This document shows positions 40,928 to 49,787 of a DNA stretch of 51,008 nucleotides, piece by piece; position 1 is the stretch's first letter; every line of letters starts with the position of its first letter. Under the pieces are notes generated by a model. The model worked only from the letters and a program-made list of their open reading frames with translations, ran no database searches and was not told the origin of the DNA. The stretch comes from Muribaculaceae bacterium (GTDB lineage: Bacteria; Bacteroidota; Bacteroidia; Bacteroidales; Muribaculaceae): positions 1-51,008 of the forward strand of contig JAIDUH010000123.1 of assembly GCA_029060285.1 (NCBI GenBank). The letters run 5' to 3'. The translations under genes and the position numbers were made by a program.

Positions 40928-43900
40928 ATGGCAACGAACCATCTTATTATTGGACTCGGAGGTACAGGTGGTAAAGTCATCCGTGAGTTCCGTAAAAGAT
41001 ACTTTGAAGATTTCAAGGATCTTAATCCCCACAATGATGTATTTGTGGATTATCTCTATGTGGATTCGTCAGATGACGATCTTAATTCCAAGCATCAATG
41101 GAAAGTACTCGGCAATGATGTCTCCCTTTCTTCAGCTCAGAAGGTTTCTACGCAGGGAATTAGCCTGTCGATGCTACAGGAAATTAATCACTATCCTACA
41201 CTTAATAGCTTTATCAGCCGAGATGATGTCCCGATGATTGAATCCTCGCTCGGAAAACTGATTGATGCTGGAATAGGAGGTCAAAGAAGAAGACTTGGAC
41301 GAATTCTTTTTGCCAATCATGTCAATGGGGAGCGAGGAGTTGTGCAGTCGCTTGAAAATGCTGTAAGAAACCTGACCACTCGCTCAAATACAGCTGATGT
41401 GCATTTTCATATCGTGGCAGGGCTCGCGGGAGGAACAGGATCCGGTTCAATCATTGATATGATAGCTCAGATCCGTAAGCATTATCCTTACAATATAAGT
41501 GGCACTAAATATTCTGTTCACCTTTATCTGTATGTGCCTGAGAATACCATAGCTAATGCTTCCCACAATTCCGGCTTTTATCAAGCCAACGGTTATGCAG
41601 CACTTATGGAGCTTAACGCCATGAGTGTCGGTCAATACCTCCCGGTCGACATTGCCGGTGAGAAAAATATGGATGGCTCGAGTAAGAGAATTGACAGTGA
41701 CAAACCCTTTGAAGTGGCTTATCTTTTCTCGAATACCAACGAGAACGGTTATATTCTTGATCTTGGAACCGGTGTGCCTAAAATGGTGGCTGATTTCCTT
41801 TTTCATAAGACAGTCAGTGCAGGTGCGGATGGTTCTAACACCAAAATGCGTAGGCTTGAAACCAATGAAAATGATGGCGCTGAGCCGGAAGTGGATGCAG
41901 CCGGTCGTCGCAACCGCAGCCGTAGGTTTATGAGCTTTGGAGTCACTCGCGTGATATATCCGGAGACTGAGATTCAGGAGTTCATGACGTTTCGTAATGC
42001 TCAGCAGGGAGCTCGCCAGATGCTCTTCAATTCTTGGGAAGAAGGCATAGGATTTGGAGAGATTACTCGAGAGGCAATCGGCGTCGGCCTTAACGATAAG
42101 ATAAGATCAAAGGAAGGACGTGAGGCAAACAGGATGACTGATGAGTATCTGACACTTTCCAGGCCTATTGTGGAGACTGAGACTTCTAAGCTATGGAAAG
42201 ATATCTCAAAGACTTGGAATGGTCATAAAGAGCGTTTCATACAGAAGATTCTTGATGAAAAAGATCGTGAGGAATGGCTCGGTACCTTCGTACATAAGAT
42301 GGATGAATATTTCGATTCTGGTTTCCGCACTCATGGCGTCAAGCGTTTCTATGAGATTCAGGATAAGGAACGATTCAAGTACGCCAAGGATCTTGTGCGT
42401 GGTGTAGAACGTCAGTTGTTCGATAAATGGGCAAATGGCGATATGAGCGCAATGGAAGCAGAGGAATTTGTCCGTATCCTTGATGAGGATTGTCGCGAAC
42501 GAATTATGACCGATATCCCTAAAAAGAAATCTCAGCTCACAGAGAGGATTAAGAAGATCAAAGGTCAGCTCAGGGAGATACGAGATGAGTGGAATAATAT
42601 CGGATTCTTCGGAAAACTCTTCAAGAGCAAGCCTGAAAATGTATTTAATGATTTTGCATCCGGAGAGACCCAGCTTCATATCGCAAATACAATGCTTGTG
42701 GCCTATGACTATGAACTTGGTATGCTGAGCGCTATTCTTCAAGAACTGGAATCTTTGAAGGCTAATATTAAGGATTGGGAGAGGATGCTCAACGACATAT
42801 ATGAAGAATTCACGCGCGAAGCCGGAAACCGTTGCACAGAAAGATCAGTTATGTCCGATATCAATCTAAAGGAATACAACCGAGATATGGTAGTAGAGAT
42901 GACAGATAGTTTAGTGCGCAACAAGGATAAACAACTTGCAAATGCCGCTGCCATCAGAAACGCTATTCTCAATCTGCTCGGCAACGAAGAAGCACGTTAT
43001 TTCTCTAATATTACCAACCGCCTTGGTGTAGATGCTGTCGTGGATGAGATCTTAAGAATCTGCTCGATTAATGTGGCTCAGGAAGTGGATGAGCTCGCTA
43101 TCGCGAATTCTCGCTACAAGGTGCTGAATGTCAATATACTTGAGAAACTGCATGAGGAGTTGAATACTAATGAAAAGCTGAAGGCTTTTGCTGAGAAGCT
43201 TGTGAAGGCTTCAAAAACTTTCCTTCAGTTCAATTCTCAGGAAGTAAGTAAGTCTACAGGAGGCAAGGTGACAAACACCCGCTCAATGCTTCAGCTGGCT
43301 CTCCCGGAGATGCCAGAAGATCCAAATGGTTTTAGGGAGCGCTTTATCACAGCTTTTGCTGAGGCTTGTCCGGGATTCAACCGTTCTGAAGATGTTTCTG
43401 TCAATCCAAAGGTCAATGAGATAGTGGTGGTAGCTGCAAAGTCGGGTTTCCCTCTTAGGCACATAGACAATGTGAAGACTATAAGGGAGGCTTATCTTAA
43501 GGCAACTTCAGATTCAAAAGAGGGTGAGATGAATAAGTATGTGCTTCACACCGAGACGTTCACTCAGGAACTTCCGTCTCTCTTTGAGATGAGTCAGCAG
43601 GAGATCGGAACGAAGTTCCTTTCTTCAGTGATCTTGGGAAAGGCTCTCGGCATCATTAAGGAAGTGGAGGATCCTGAGACTCAGCGTAAGTATCATGCTT
43701 TGGTGACAACCGATGAATGGGGGTTTGATGTATATACTGAAGCTGGTGGGAAGGATTTTGTTTCTATCCTTGATCATGTAAAGGGAGATTTCGATCTGGC
43801 TCTAAAGATAGATCAAGAGGTAAAAGCTCAGCTTACCGCCAATTATCGCAGCAATGACAGTAAGAAAAAACTCCAGCAGGATATGATTGCGATGCTCAAA

Positions 43901-44005
43901 GAGTTTGTCCTTCCTTCGTATGGTGGCAATCCGATGGCAAGGGGCTTCAAGGAAGCCCAGGATGAATGCCGCAAGATATTTTCCAATGAATTGAAACTAC
44001 TCTAA
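40928..44005 (+). CDS. Tubulin-like GTPase (Tubulin_2 type)
   Basis: 1025 residues, no signal or membrane helix. The nucleotide-binding motifs of the tubulin/FtsZ fold are present: GLGGTGGKVI (9-18), the D-AGIGGQRRRLGR stretch (113-125) that Tubulin_2 proteins share, and the phosphate-binding T4 signature AGLAGGTGSGS (164-174). After the ~380-residue core come about 640 residues, largely helical with charged coiled-coil-like parts (e.g. KKKSQLTERIKKIKGQLREIRDEW around 534-557). FtsZ is about 380 residues long, so this is a much larger protein with an added effector half. Neighbours are zinc-ribbon membrane proteins and exported proteins. I infer a cytoplasmic GTP-dependent polymer or switch recruited to the membrane; no such role is proven. 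Confidence 0.85.
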   Translation: MATNHLIIGLGGTGGKVIREFRKRYFEDFKDLNPHNDVFVDYLYVDSSDDDLNSKHQWKVLGNDVSLSSAQKVSTQGISLSMLQEINHYPTLNSFISRDDVPMIESSLGKLIDAGIGGQRRRLGRILFANHVNGERGVVQSLENAVRNLTTRSNTADVHFHIVAGLAGGTGSGSIIDMIAQIRKHYPYNISGTKYSVHLYLYVPENTIANASHNSGFYQANGYAALMELNAMSVGQYLPVDIAGEKNMDGSSKRIDSDKPFEVAYLFSNTNENGYILDLGTGVPKMVADFLFHKTVSAGADGSNTKMRRLETNENDGAEPEVDAAGRRNRSRRFMSFGVTRVIYPETEIQEFMTFRNAQQGARQMLFNSWEEGIGFGEITREAIGVGLNDKIRSKEGREANRMTDEYLTLSRPIVETETSKLWKDISKTWNGHKERFIQKILDEKDREEWLGTFVHKMDEYFDSGFRTHGVKRFYEIQDKERFKYAKDLVRGVERQLFDKWANGDMSAMEAEEFVRILDEDCRERIMTDIPKKKSQLTERIKKIKGQLREIRDEWNNIGFFGKLFKSKPENVFNDFASGETQLHIANTMLVAYDYELGMLSAILQELESLKANIKDWERMLNDIYEEFTREAGNRCTERSVMSDINLKEYNRDMVVEMTDSLVRNKDKQLANAAAIRNAILNLLGNEEARYFSNITNRLGVDAVVDEILRICSINVAQEVDELAIANSRYKVLNVNILEKLHEELNTNEKLKAFAEKLVKASKTFLQFNSQEVSKSTGGKVTNTRSMLQLALPEMPEDPNGFRERFITAFAEACPGFNRSEDVSVNPKVNEIVVVAAKSGFPLRHIDNVKTIREAYLKATSDSKEGEMNKYVLHTETFTQELPSLFEMSQQEIGTKFLSSVILGKALGIIKEVEDPETQRKYHALVTTDEWGFDVYTEAGGKDFVSILDHVKGDFDLALKIDQEVKAQLTANYRSNDSKKKLQQDMIAMLKEFVLPSYGGNPMARGFKEAQDECRKIFSNELKLL

Positions 44006-44015
44006 TATATTAGTT

Positions 44016-44771
44016 ATGGCTATAAAGAAAGGCAGATGTTCCAACTATGATGGATGCTCTAAGGCTGATAAAGATGAAATTATAGAGGTAGACGAATTTG
44101 ATGATTTCGTGTGTCCGGAGTGTGGTCATCCTCTTGAACCTCTTCAATCTGGGAAAAAGAAGAGCAGCAATAAGATGTTGTTCATCATCGGAGGCTCAGT
44201 TGTTGCTCTTGGGATAATCGGGGCGATAGTATTCGCTTTGATTGGCAGTAAAAGTGAGGAAAAGGAAATTGATCCAATGGTTACAGAAACAGCTCCGGTC
44301 GATTCGGTCGATGTGAAGAAAGAAGAGGCTACCAATCGCAATGACACACTCGTCATTAAAATTGAAGGTCAGGAGAATCTTCCTCAAAAAGAGGATACTG
44401 TTGTCGACTTGTCTGAGGTCGTTACTGAAGAGGTTATTGAAAGTCCGGATGTTGATCCAGCTCCCGTTCCCACTGAAAAACCAGCTGCAAAGACTACTTC
44501 TGCACCTGCAACCCCTAAGTCAACTCAATCCGCTTCTCACAAGCTCAGCTATGGCACATGGACAGGGGGTATGAAAAACGGGAAACCTCATGGCACGGGC
44601 ACCCTCACTTATTCAAAGTCGCAGACCATTGATTCTCGTGATCCTAAAGGCCGTGTGGCTCAGCCAGGAGAGTATATTGTCGGAGAGTGGGATAACGGTC
44701 ACTTGGTGCAAGGCCGTTGGTTTAAAAAGGATGGTAGCAAAGAAGCTGTCATAATAGGTAAAGCCGGTTGA
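44016..44771 (+). CDS. Zinc-ribbon, single-TM, MORN-repeat protein
   Basis: 251 residues in three parts. An N-terminal zinc ribbon has Cys8, Cys14, Cys33 and Cys36 (CPECGHPLEPL). One membrane helix lies at 54-77. A Pro/Thr/Glu-rich linker (80-175) leads to two MORN-type repeats, YGTWTGGMKNGKPHGTGTL (179-197) and YIVGEWDNGHLVQGRW (220-235). By the positive-inside rule (GKKKSSNK before the helix) the ribbon is cytosolic and the MORN part periplasmic, an uncommon side for MORN repeats. It starts ten bases after the tubulin-like gene and shares one base with the next start, so it could bridge the GTPase to periplasmic partners. Confidence 0.82.
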   Translation: MAIKKGRCSNYDGCSKADKDEIIEVDEFDDFVCPECGHPLEPLQSGKKKSSNKMLFIIGGSVVALGIIGAIVFALIGSKSEEKEIDPMVTETAPVDSVDVKKEEATNRNDTLVIKIEGQENLPQKEDTVVDLSEVVTEEVIESPDVDPAPVPTEKPAAKTTSAPATPKSTQSASHKLSYGTWTGGMKNGKPHGTGTLTYSKSQTIDSRDPKGRVAQPGEYIVGEWDNGHLVQGRWFKKDGSKEAVIIGKAG

Positions 44772-45739
44772 TGAAGTTCCCTCACTATTTCAAAGCAATA
44801 AGTCTTATATGTGTCTTCTCCACACCTCTGATGTGGGGAAGACCGCCTGTTGTTCCTGATTATTTTAGGAATTCAGAAGATTTTGAGCTTGCTTCTAAAT
44901 TTTTGGACCATTACCATAAGTTGTTAGAGCATTCCGGTATCGAATCAGTAAGTGACACTATAAGACAGACCAGAGAGAGTGGTCTAAAATATAAGGTAGG
45001 AAATGATTCCCGTTTTAAATCTCTTACAGGAGAAGAGGAGTTTTCTCTGTCTTTCTCCGAAGGATTGTATAGCGCCCAATGGAGGAGAGACGGAAAGCTC
45101 TTGGTAGAGTGCTGTTTCCCTTCAAGAATAGACCTTCTGACGTTTTCTAATAAAGTAGAGCTTGAAGACATGATGCTCTCCAAACTTAAAAACCAGGATA
45201 TAAAAAACGAGATTGGCTCAGTCCCTCAAGAAGACATGTCAAAGCTTAGAAGAATAGATTATTCTCCATTTTATGTGCATGATTTGGGATACTATATCAC
45301 TCCTCGCATGAGCCATCAGGAAGTCTACCAGCCTCTTGATTCCATTTCAAATGTATGTGAGCTACTTGTGAATTCTCCAAAATACCCTTTGGAGTGTATA
45401 TCTAATTATATGTTGACCGGCTATTCTCCTGAACCGATTGCAATCAATCTCAACATGGATAGATATGGCTATCAGACAGAGTCGGTTACGATTGATTTTG
45501 GAAAGTTGTTCAGAATATTGTCTTCTGAAGGAAGTGTCCCATATTGGGGTGTGGAGGAATATGATGGGGATATGGTCAAAGGACTGTATGTATGGTTGAA
45601 TCGCTTCGGTGGTTTTGCACATATCATTACCATAGATATTCCAATGAAAACTCTCGCCGCTTCTTCTAAAGCCAATGCAAGGATGCATAGCTATGTTCGT
45701 CTTGATAACCTAAAATCTCTTTTTGAAGAATTCCAATGA
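44771..45739 (+). CDS. Exported protein of unknown function
   Basis: 322 residues from ATG 44771, whose first base is the last base of the previous stop (TGATG). A signal peptide of about 24 residues ends near TPLMWG. The mature part is soluble with mixed alpha/beta character; no motif or known family is recognised. The TTG at 44768 is an alternative start. Its stop overlaps the next start (ATGA, 45736). Its fixed place between the MORN protein and further exported proteins makes it a likely periplasmic component of the locus. Confidence 0.75.
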   Translation: MKFPHYFKAISLICVFSTPLMWGRPPVVPDYFRNSEDFELASKFLDHYHKLLEHSGIESVSDTIRQTRESGLKYKVGNDSRFKSLTGEEEFSLSFSEGLYSAQWRRDGKLLVECCFPSRIDLLTFSNKVELEDMMLSKLKNQDIKNEIGSVPQEDMSKLRRIDYSPFYVHDLGYYITPRMSHQEVYQPLDSISNVCELLVNSPKYPLECISNYMLTGYSPEPIAINLNMDRYGYQTESVTIDFGKLFRILSSEGSVPYWGVEEYDGDMVKGLYVWLNRFGGFAHIITIDIPMKTLAASSKANARMHSYVRLDNLKSLFEEFQ

Positions 45740-46479
45740 AAACAAGATTCATAATAATCTGCATACTTTTGTCTATGTGTTGTAGCTTACGGGCGGATGT
45801 CAACACAGACCGTACGATGAGCAAAATCAGCCGGGATATTCACAACTACTTATCGGCTGATAGCCGTGCCTCTACTGAGCAGGAAGCTTATGATAAGGCT
45901 CTTGAATTATTGACGGAGAAGATAACTTCTTATATACAAGAAACTAAAAAGGAGTCTCCTGATGCAGTATTCGTGCCTGAAGTGGCAAGCATGTATCAGC
46001 GGTTTGATTCGCGGATTTCTGATAATCGCTACCGTGTGTTTCTGTATGTCAAGAAATCGGACTTAATGTCTCTGGATAATTCGTCAAATGCCATGGTGAT
46101 CGCTAAAACAGAGGCTGACTCATACGAAATCATTCCTACGTATTCACAGCCTCCGGTAGTCGTAACAGATACAGTGACGATAGTCGAAAGGGTGGAAATT
46201 CCAATGAACCCAATTATTTCAAATATAATTAATAACACTGATTATAATTCCTTGCAGGAGGCGTTGATAAAGATGCGCAAGGAAGGAAAAGTGTCAGGAG
46301 CCGCTGCATTTCCGATATCAAGTCTTGACGATTTTTATATAGCAATTGTCAGAGGAACATCCGTTACGGATTATATTCATGTAAAAGATGGCATGTGGAA
46401 AGACGTCATGACCGGTAAGGACGTTGATCCGTCAAATTATTCTTCATCATCGGCTTATTGGTTTACAATTCCTAAATAA
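45736..46479 (+). CDS. Exported protein of unknown function
   Basis: 247 residues. The signal peptide MKTRFIIICILLSMCCSLRA is followed by a helical region with QEAYDKALELLTEKITSYIQ (residues 55-74) and RYRVFLYVKKSDL (98-110), a pattern similar to LPP20/FlgT-like domains in which a conserved helix precedes a strand. From about 155 a second part resembles a small alpha/beta domain (SLQEALIKMRKEGKVSGAAA). The likeness is general and no family is claimed. It overlaps the preceding gene by four bases, indicating coupling. Confidence 0.72.
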   Translation: MKTRFIIICILLSMCCSLRADVNTDRTMSKISRDIHNYLSADSRASTEQEAYDKALELLTEKITSYIQETKKESPDAVFVPEVASMYQRFDSRISDNRYRVFLYVKKSDLMSLDNSSNAMVIAKTEADSYEIIPTYSQPPVVVTDTVTIVERVEIPMNPIISNIINNTDYNSLQEALIKMRKEGKVSGAAAFPISSLDDFYIAIVRGTSVTDYIHVKDGMWKDVMTGKDVDPSNYSSSSAYWFTIPK

Positions 46480-46488
46480 TAGATTCAT

Positions 46489-47466
46489 ATGAACTTTCGA
46501 AAACAAACATTTTTAACATTAATTCTGCTTTGTTTCTTCTCGGTTCGGGCACAGGTAGATGTAGAGATAATCGATGGCGCTGATAGCTCACAGCTCAAAA
46601 CTGCCATTGAGACTAATGCTTCAAAGTTTCTTTCCGAGGTATTTGATGCTTATTCTGACGACCGTGCTTTACGTCTCAATAATATCGTGGCTGATGATGG
46701 GCAGATGTCTATTGAGATGCTCTGGGAAAATGTTCATTTTCGTCCGGAAGATCAGTATATAGGGGAAATTCTTCTTAATACCGGAGCTGGCTACCAGATT
46801 AGAAATATTCCGTTGCAGATCCTTCCTCAGGATGTCGGGGCTGAAACTGACTATAAGGAGGCTGTCATAAACTTTGATCGTTCTGGCAAGATAATGTCGG
46901 TATATTTTTCCATAGAAGAAAATACCTATAAGCAGATTATGGAAAAGGGTATCCAGCTTAAGGATATGGAGCGCCGTCTTGAGATCCTTGATTATGTTGA
47001 GCGGTTTCGAACTTCCTACAATCAGAAGGATATCCAGTTTCTGAATCAAGTATTTTCCGATGATGCACTCATTATTACGGGAAAGGTCATAACACCAAGC
47101 AAAAAGGCTGATGGTCTCTCAGTATCTCTACCGCAAGTGAAATATACAAAGCAGAATAAGGAGCAGTATCTCACTAATCTTAAGAGAATTTTCAACAACG
47201 TCAGATATATAAATGTGGAGTTTGAGGATGTTCAGATTAAGAGACATGGAATTAACCCAAACATATATGGAGTTCGTGTTGTCCAGAATTGGAATGCTTC
47301 AAACTATAGCGACGAAGGATATGTATTCATGGTGTGGGACTTCACGAATCCTGATAAGCCACAGATCCACGTCCGAACATGGCAGCCGATGTATCTTGAC
47401 AAGGGCAAAACCCAGCCTCTGCCGGAAGAAGAGATATTCGATCTTAACTCAATTGAAGGAATATAG
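46489..47466 (+). CDS. Exported protein with NTF2/SnoaL-like C-terminal part
   Basis: 325 residues with a signal peptide ending about VRAQ. Residues 20-150 are unrecognised. Around 160-300, ILDYVERFRTSYNQKDIQFL then NQVFSDDALIITG has the helix-then-strand start of NTF2/SnoaL-like cone-shaped domains, followed by strands (YINVEFEDVQIKRHG, VRVVQNWNAS). In this fold the cavity often binds a ligand or a protein partner. It lies nine bases after the previous gene; the domain call is by eye. Confidence 0.7.
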   Translation: MNFRKQTFLTLILLCFFSVRAQVDVEIIDGADSSQLKTAIETNASKFLSEVFDAYSDDRALRLNNIVADDGQMSIEMLWENVHFRPEDQYIGEILLNTGAGYQIRNIPLQILPQDVGAETDYKEAVINFDRSGKIMSVYFSIEENTYKQIMEKGIQLKDMERRLEILDYVERFRTSYNQKDIQFLNQVFSDDALIITGKVITPSKKADGLSVSLPQVKYTKQNKEQYLTNLKRIFNNVRYINVEFEDVQIKRHGINPNIYGVRVVQNWNASNYSDEGYVFMVWDFTNPDKPQIHVRTWQPMYLDKGKTQPLPEEEIFDLNSIEGI

Positions 47467-47513
47467 AGTCAAAATTAAAGAGGAATAATAGCAAATTTAA
47501 CATAGTGAGAATT

Positions 47514-48833
47514 ATGCTCTATATAAAAATTTTATTATCATTAATATTTTTATTCTGTTGTCAAGTATATGCTCAAGAAATAATCGTTTCAAAAGTAGAA
47601 TGCCTTGATTCCGATATTTCAGCTCGGACAAATCCACTTTTTGATATCAATGGGGATCCTTGTGCTTTGGTAAAGATTAATCTTGTAGTGCCAGATGTTG
47701 AGTTTGAGGGGAATATTATTAAAAAAATACCGAAAAAGGGGCAGTATTGGGTATATATGGTTGGTGGTTCACGGGCATTGACTATTAATCACTCTCTATT
47801 ACTGCCTTGTAAGATAGATTTCAAGGACTATGGAATTAGTAAATTAAAAGAAAAGGTTACTTATTCAGTTACTTTGAAAGTTCCATCGGAGTTATATTCC
47901 TCATTGTTGGCAAGTAAAAATATAGAAGAGCCTGTAAAATATGACAGTGAAAAAGAAGATCTTTTGGCTGATAGTATTAAGGTCCTTATGGATGAGCTTA
48001 AATATGATGAAGCTTTTATATTAGCACAAAGAGGAGAGGCGGAAGGGAGTGTTGTCTCAACTCATCTTCTGGCTGTAATGTATTATAATGGGTATGGAAC
48101 AGAAAAGTCAGAGAGCCTTGGTCATAAGTATTGTGCTATTTCTGCCGAAAATGGTTATCCGGCTTCTCAACGTATTTATGGCTTAGATTTTATCAATGCC
48201 AGGGGATGTCTAGAAGATGAAGAAGAAGGTGTCCGCTGGTTAGAATTAGCAGCTCAGAATAATGATGCTGATGCTCAAGCTTGTCTTGGAGAAATTTATT
48301 CAGAAGGCTGGGGGCGTATTGATCCGGATTTGACGAAATCATTTAAATGGACTCGTAATTCAGCTGAACAAGGAAATGTATATTCTCAAGAGCAAATGGC
48401 GTTTAAATATGTTGAAGGTATTGGGGTGCACAAAGATAATCGAAAAGCTAATGAATGGTTCAGGAGAGCCATTGATAATGGAAGTATCACGGCATGCGCA
48501 AATCTTGGAATCAGTTATCGCGAGGGAGAAGGTGTTCCTGTAGATTATAAAGAAGCAGAAAGATTATTTCTCCGGGGTGTGGAATTAGGAGATGCTTATG
48601 CTGCTTGTCTGTTAGGCCATCTTTATACATGGTGTTTAAGAGATGAAAAAGAATCTTTAAAAAAAGCATTGGTTTGGTATGAGAAGGCAAGTGATATGGG
48701 CTCCGAAAAAGCTACCGAATTCTTATTAGATGAATATTCAGGTAATTCTGTGCTTGGGGTATCAAAAAATAGTGATAAAGCTGCCTTTTATAGAAATAGA
48801 TTAAATAAGTTAAGAGAGACATCGAATGATTAG
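47514..48833 (+). CDS. Exported Sel1-repeat protein with an N-terminal beta module
   Basis: 439 residues from ATG 47514 (a GTG at 47505 adds MRI). After a signal peptide ending near VYAQ, residues about 25-130 form a beta module shared with the next two genes: DINGDPCALVKI, EFEGNI, an aromatic strand, GGSRALTI and DYGISKL. Residues about 165-430 carry about six or seven Sel1 repeats, e.g. HLLAVMYYNGYGTEKSESLG and ANLGISYREGEGVPVDYKEA. Sel1 repeats mediate protein assembly, here in the periplasm. It is clearly more AT-rich than the genes before 47466, with a 47-base gap before it. Confidence 0.82.
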   Translation: MLYIKILLSLIFLFCCQVYAQEIIVSKVECLDSDISARTNPLFDINGDPCALVKINLVVPDVEFEGNIIKKIPKKGQYWVYMVGGSRALTINHSLLLPCKIDFKDYGISKLKEKVTYSVTLKVPSELYSSLLASKNIEEPVKYDSEKEDLLADSIKVLMDELKYDEAFILAQRGEAEGSVVSTHLLAVMYYNGYGTEKSESLGHKYCAISAENGYPASQRIYGLDFINARGCLEDEEEGVRWLELAAQNNDADAQACLGEIYSEGWGRIDPDLTKSFKWTRNSAEQGNVYSQEQMAFKYVEGIGVHKDNRKANEWFRRAIDNGSITACANLGISYREGEGVPVDYKEAERLFLRGVELGDAYAACLLGHLYTWCLRDEKESLKKALVWYEKASDMGSEKATEFLLDEYSGNSVLGVSKNSDKAAFYRNRLNKLRETSND

Positions 48834-48884
48834 ACTAAATAAGACAATGATGTTTCATATTTTTTAATACGATTTTTGAGCTAT

Positions 48885-49769
48885 ATGAAATATAATTATA
48901 TTAGAAATCTATTTGTTTTGGTAGTCTCTCTTTTTTCAATAGCTTGTTCTGCTAAGAATAAAGATAAAGTTGTGATCGATACTATATCTTTTAAGGAACT
49001 GACAGATATCTCGGCAAGAGTACACTCAGAATACGATAGCGAAGGAAATCCTTGTGCATTAATAAAAGTCTATTCTCCTCTTATAGAAAATTTAAGATTT
49101 CAAGGAGATGCTGTTGTAAAAGAAACGAAAGTTGACAATGAAAAATGGATTTGGGTAAGGGATCGTAGTTCAAAATTAACCCTTTTAGCAAAGAATATGG
49201 AGCCAAGGACAATTGTTCTGTCTGATTATGGGTATCCAAGGCTTCATGCTAAGACTACTTATCAACTGAACATTACGGTAGGACATGAAAGAGAGACTAC
49301 TGTGTATAAAGATATTGATATACATAAAATTGAAAGAAAAAACAAATATGTGGATTCTTATAAATATGATAAAGACAAAGTTTATTGGTTCTTGATGTAT
49401 CAATGTCAATCAGGTTCGGCTTTGGGATTTAATATTGGAGTTTGTGTGGATTTTGGATTTTATCTTTCTTATAACCATTATGATGGTGGTTTTTTTGATT
49501 TTCTTCCCGATGCTAATGAACCATGTGATATGTCTACGTTTATGGGAGGCACGATGTTTAGGTTAACTCCGTATCTATACTTGCAAACAGGATTGGGATT
49601 TTCTTATGAGCCTCTTGTTGGTATGCATTTCGTTACAGGAGCAAATCTTCTGTTCAGGATTAAACGATTTATAGTTGGTTGTGGATATAACTATAATCAT
49701 ATGTCAGTTTCTTATAATAGAAATGTATTTTTTGATGGGATTACAGCACAATTAGGATTAAATTTTTGA
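48885..49769 (+). CDS. Outer-membrane beta-barrel protein with shared N-terminal module
   Basis: 294 residues from ATG 48885. The signal ends either in a lipobox (SIAC, Cys22) or shortly after it. Residues about 40-140 are the same module as in the Sel1 protein (EGNPCALIKVYSP, LRFQGDAVV, LTLLAKNM, LSDYGYPRL). The C-terminal 120 residues have alternating hydrophobic strands (LGFNIGVCVDFGFYLSYNHY, LYLQTGLGFSYEPL, FIVGCGYNYNHMSVSYNRNV) and end with a Phe, the mark of a small outer-membrane barrel. Close relative of the next gene; role unknown. Confidence 0.75.
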   Translation: MKYNYIRNLFVLVVSLFSIACSAKNKDKVVIDTISFKELTDISARVHSEYDSEGNPCALIKVYSPLIENLRFQGDAVVKETKVDNEKWIWVRDRSSKLTLLAKNMEPRTIVLSDYGYPRLHAKTTYQLNITVGHERETTVYKDIDIHKIERKNKYVDSYKYDKDKVYWFLMYQCQSGSALGFNIGVCVDFGFYLSYNHYDGGFFDFLPDANEPCDMSTFMGGTMFRLTPYLYLQTGLGFSYEPLVGMHFVTGANLLFRIKRFIVGCGYNYNHMSVSYNRNVFFDGITAQLGLNF

Positions 49770-49787
49770 CATATCTATGGTTTCCTT

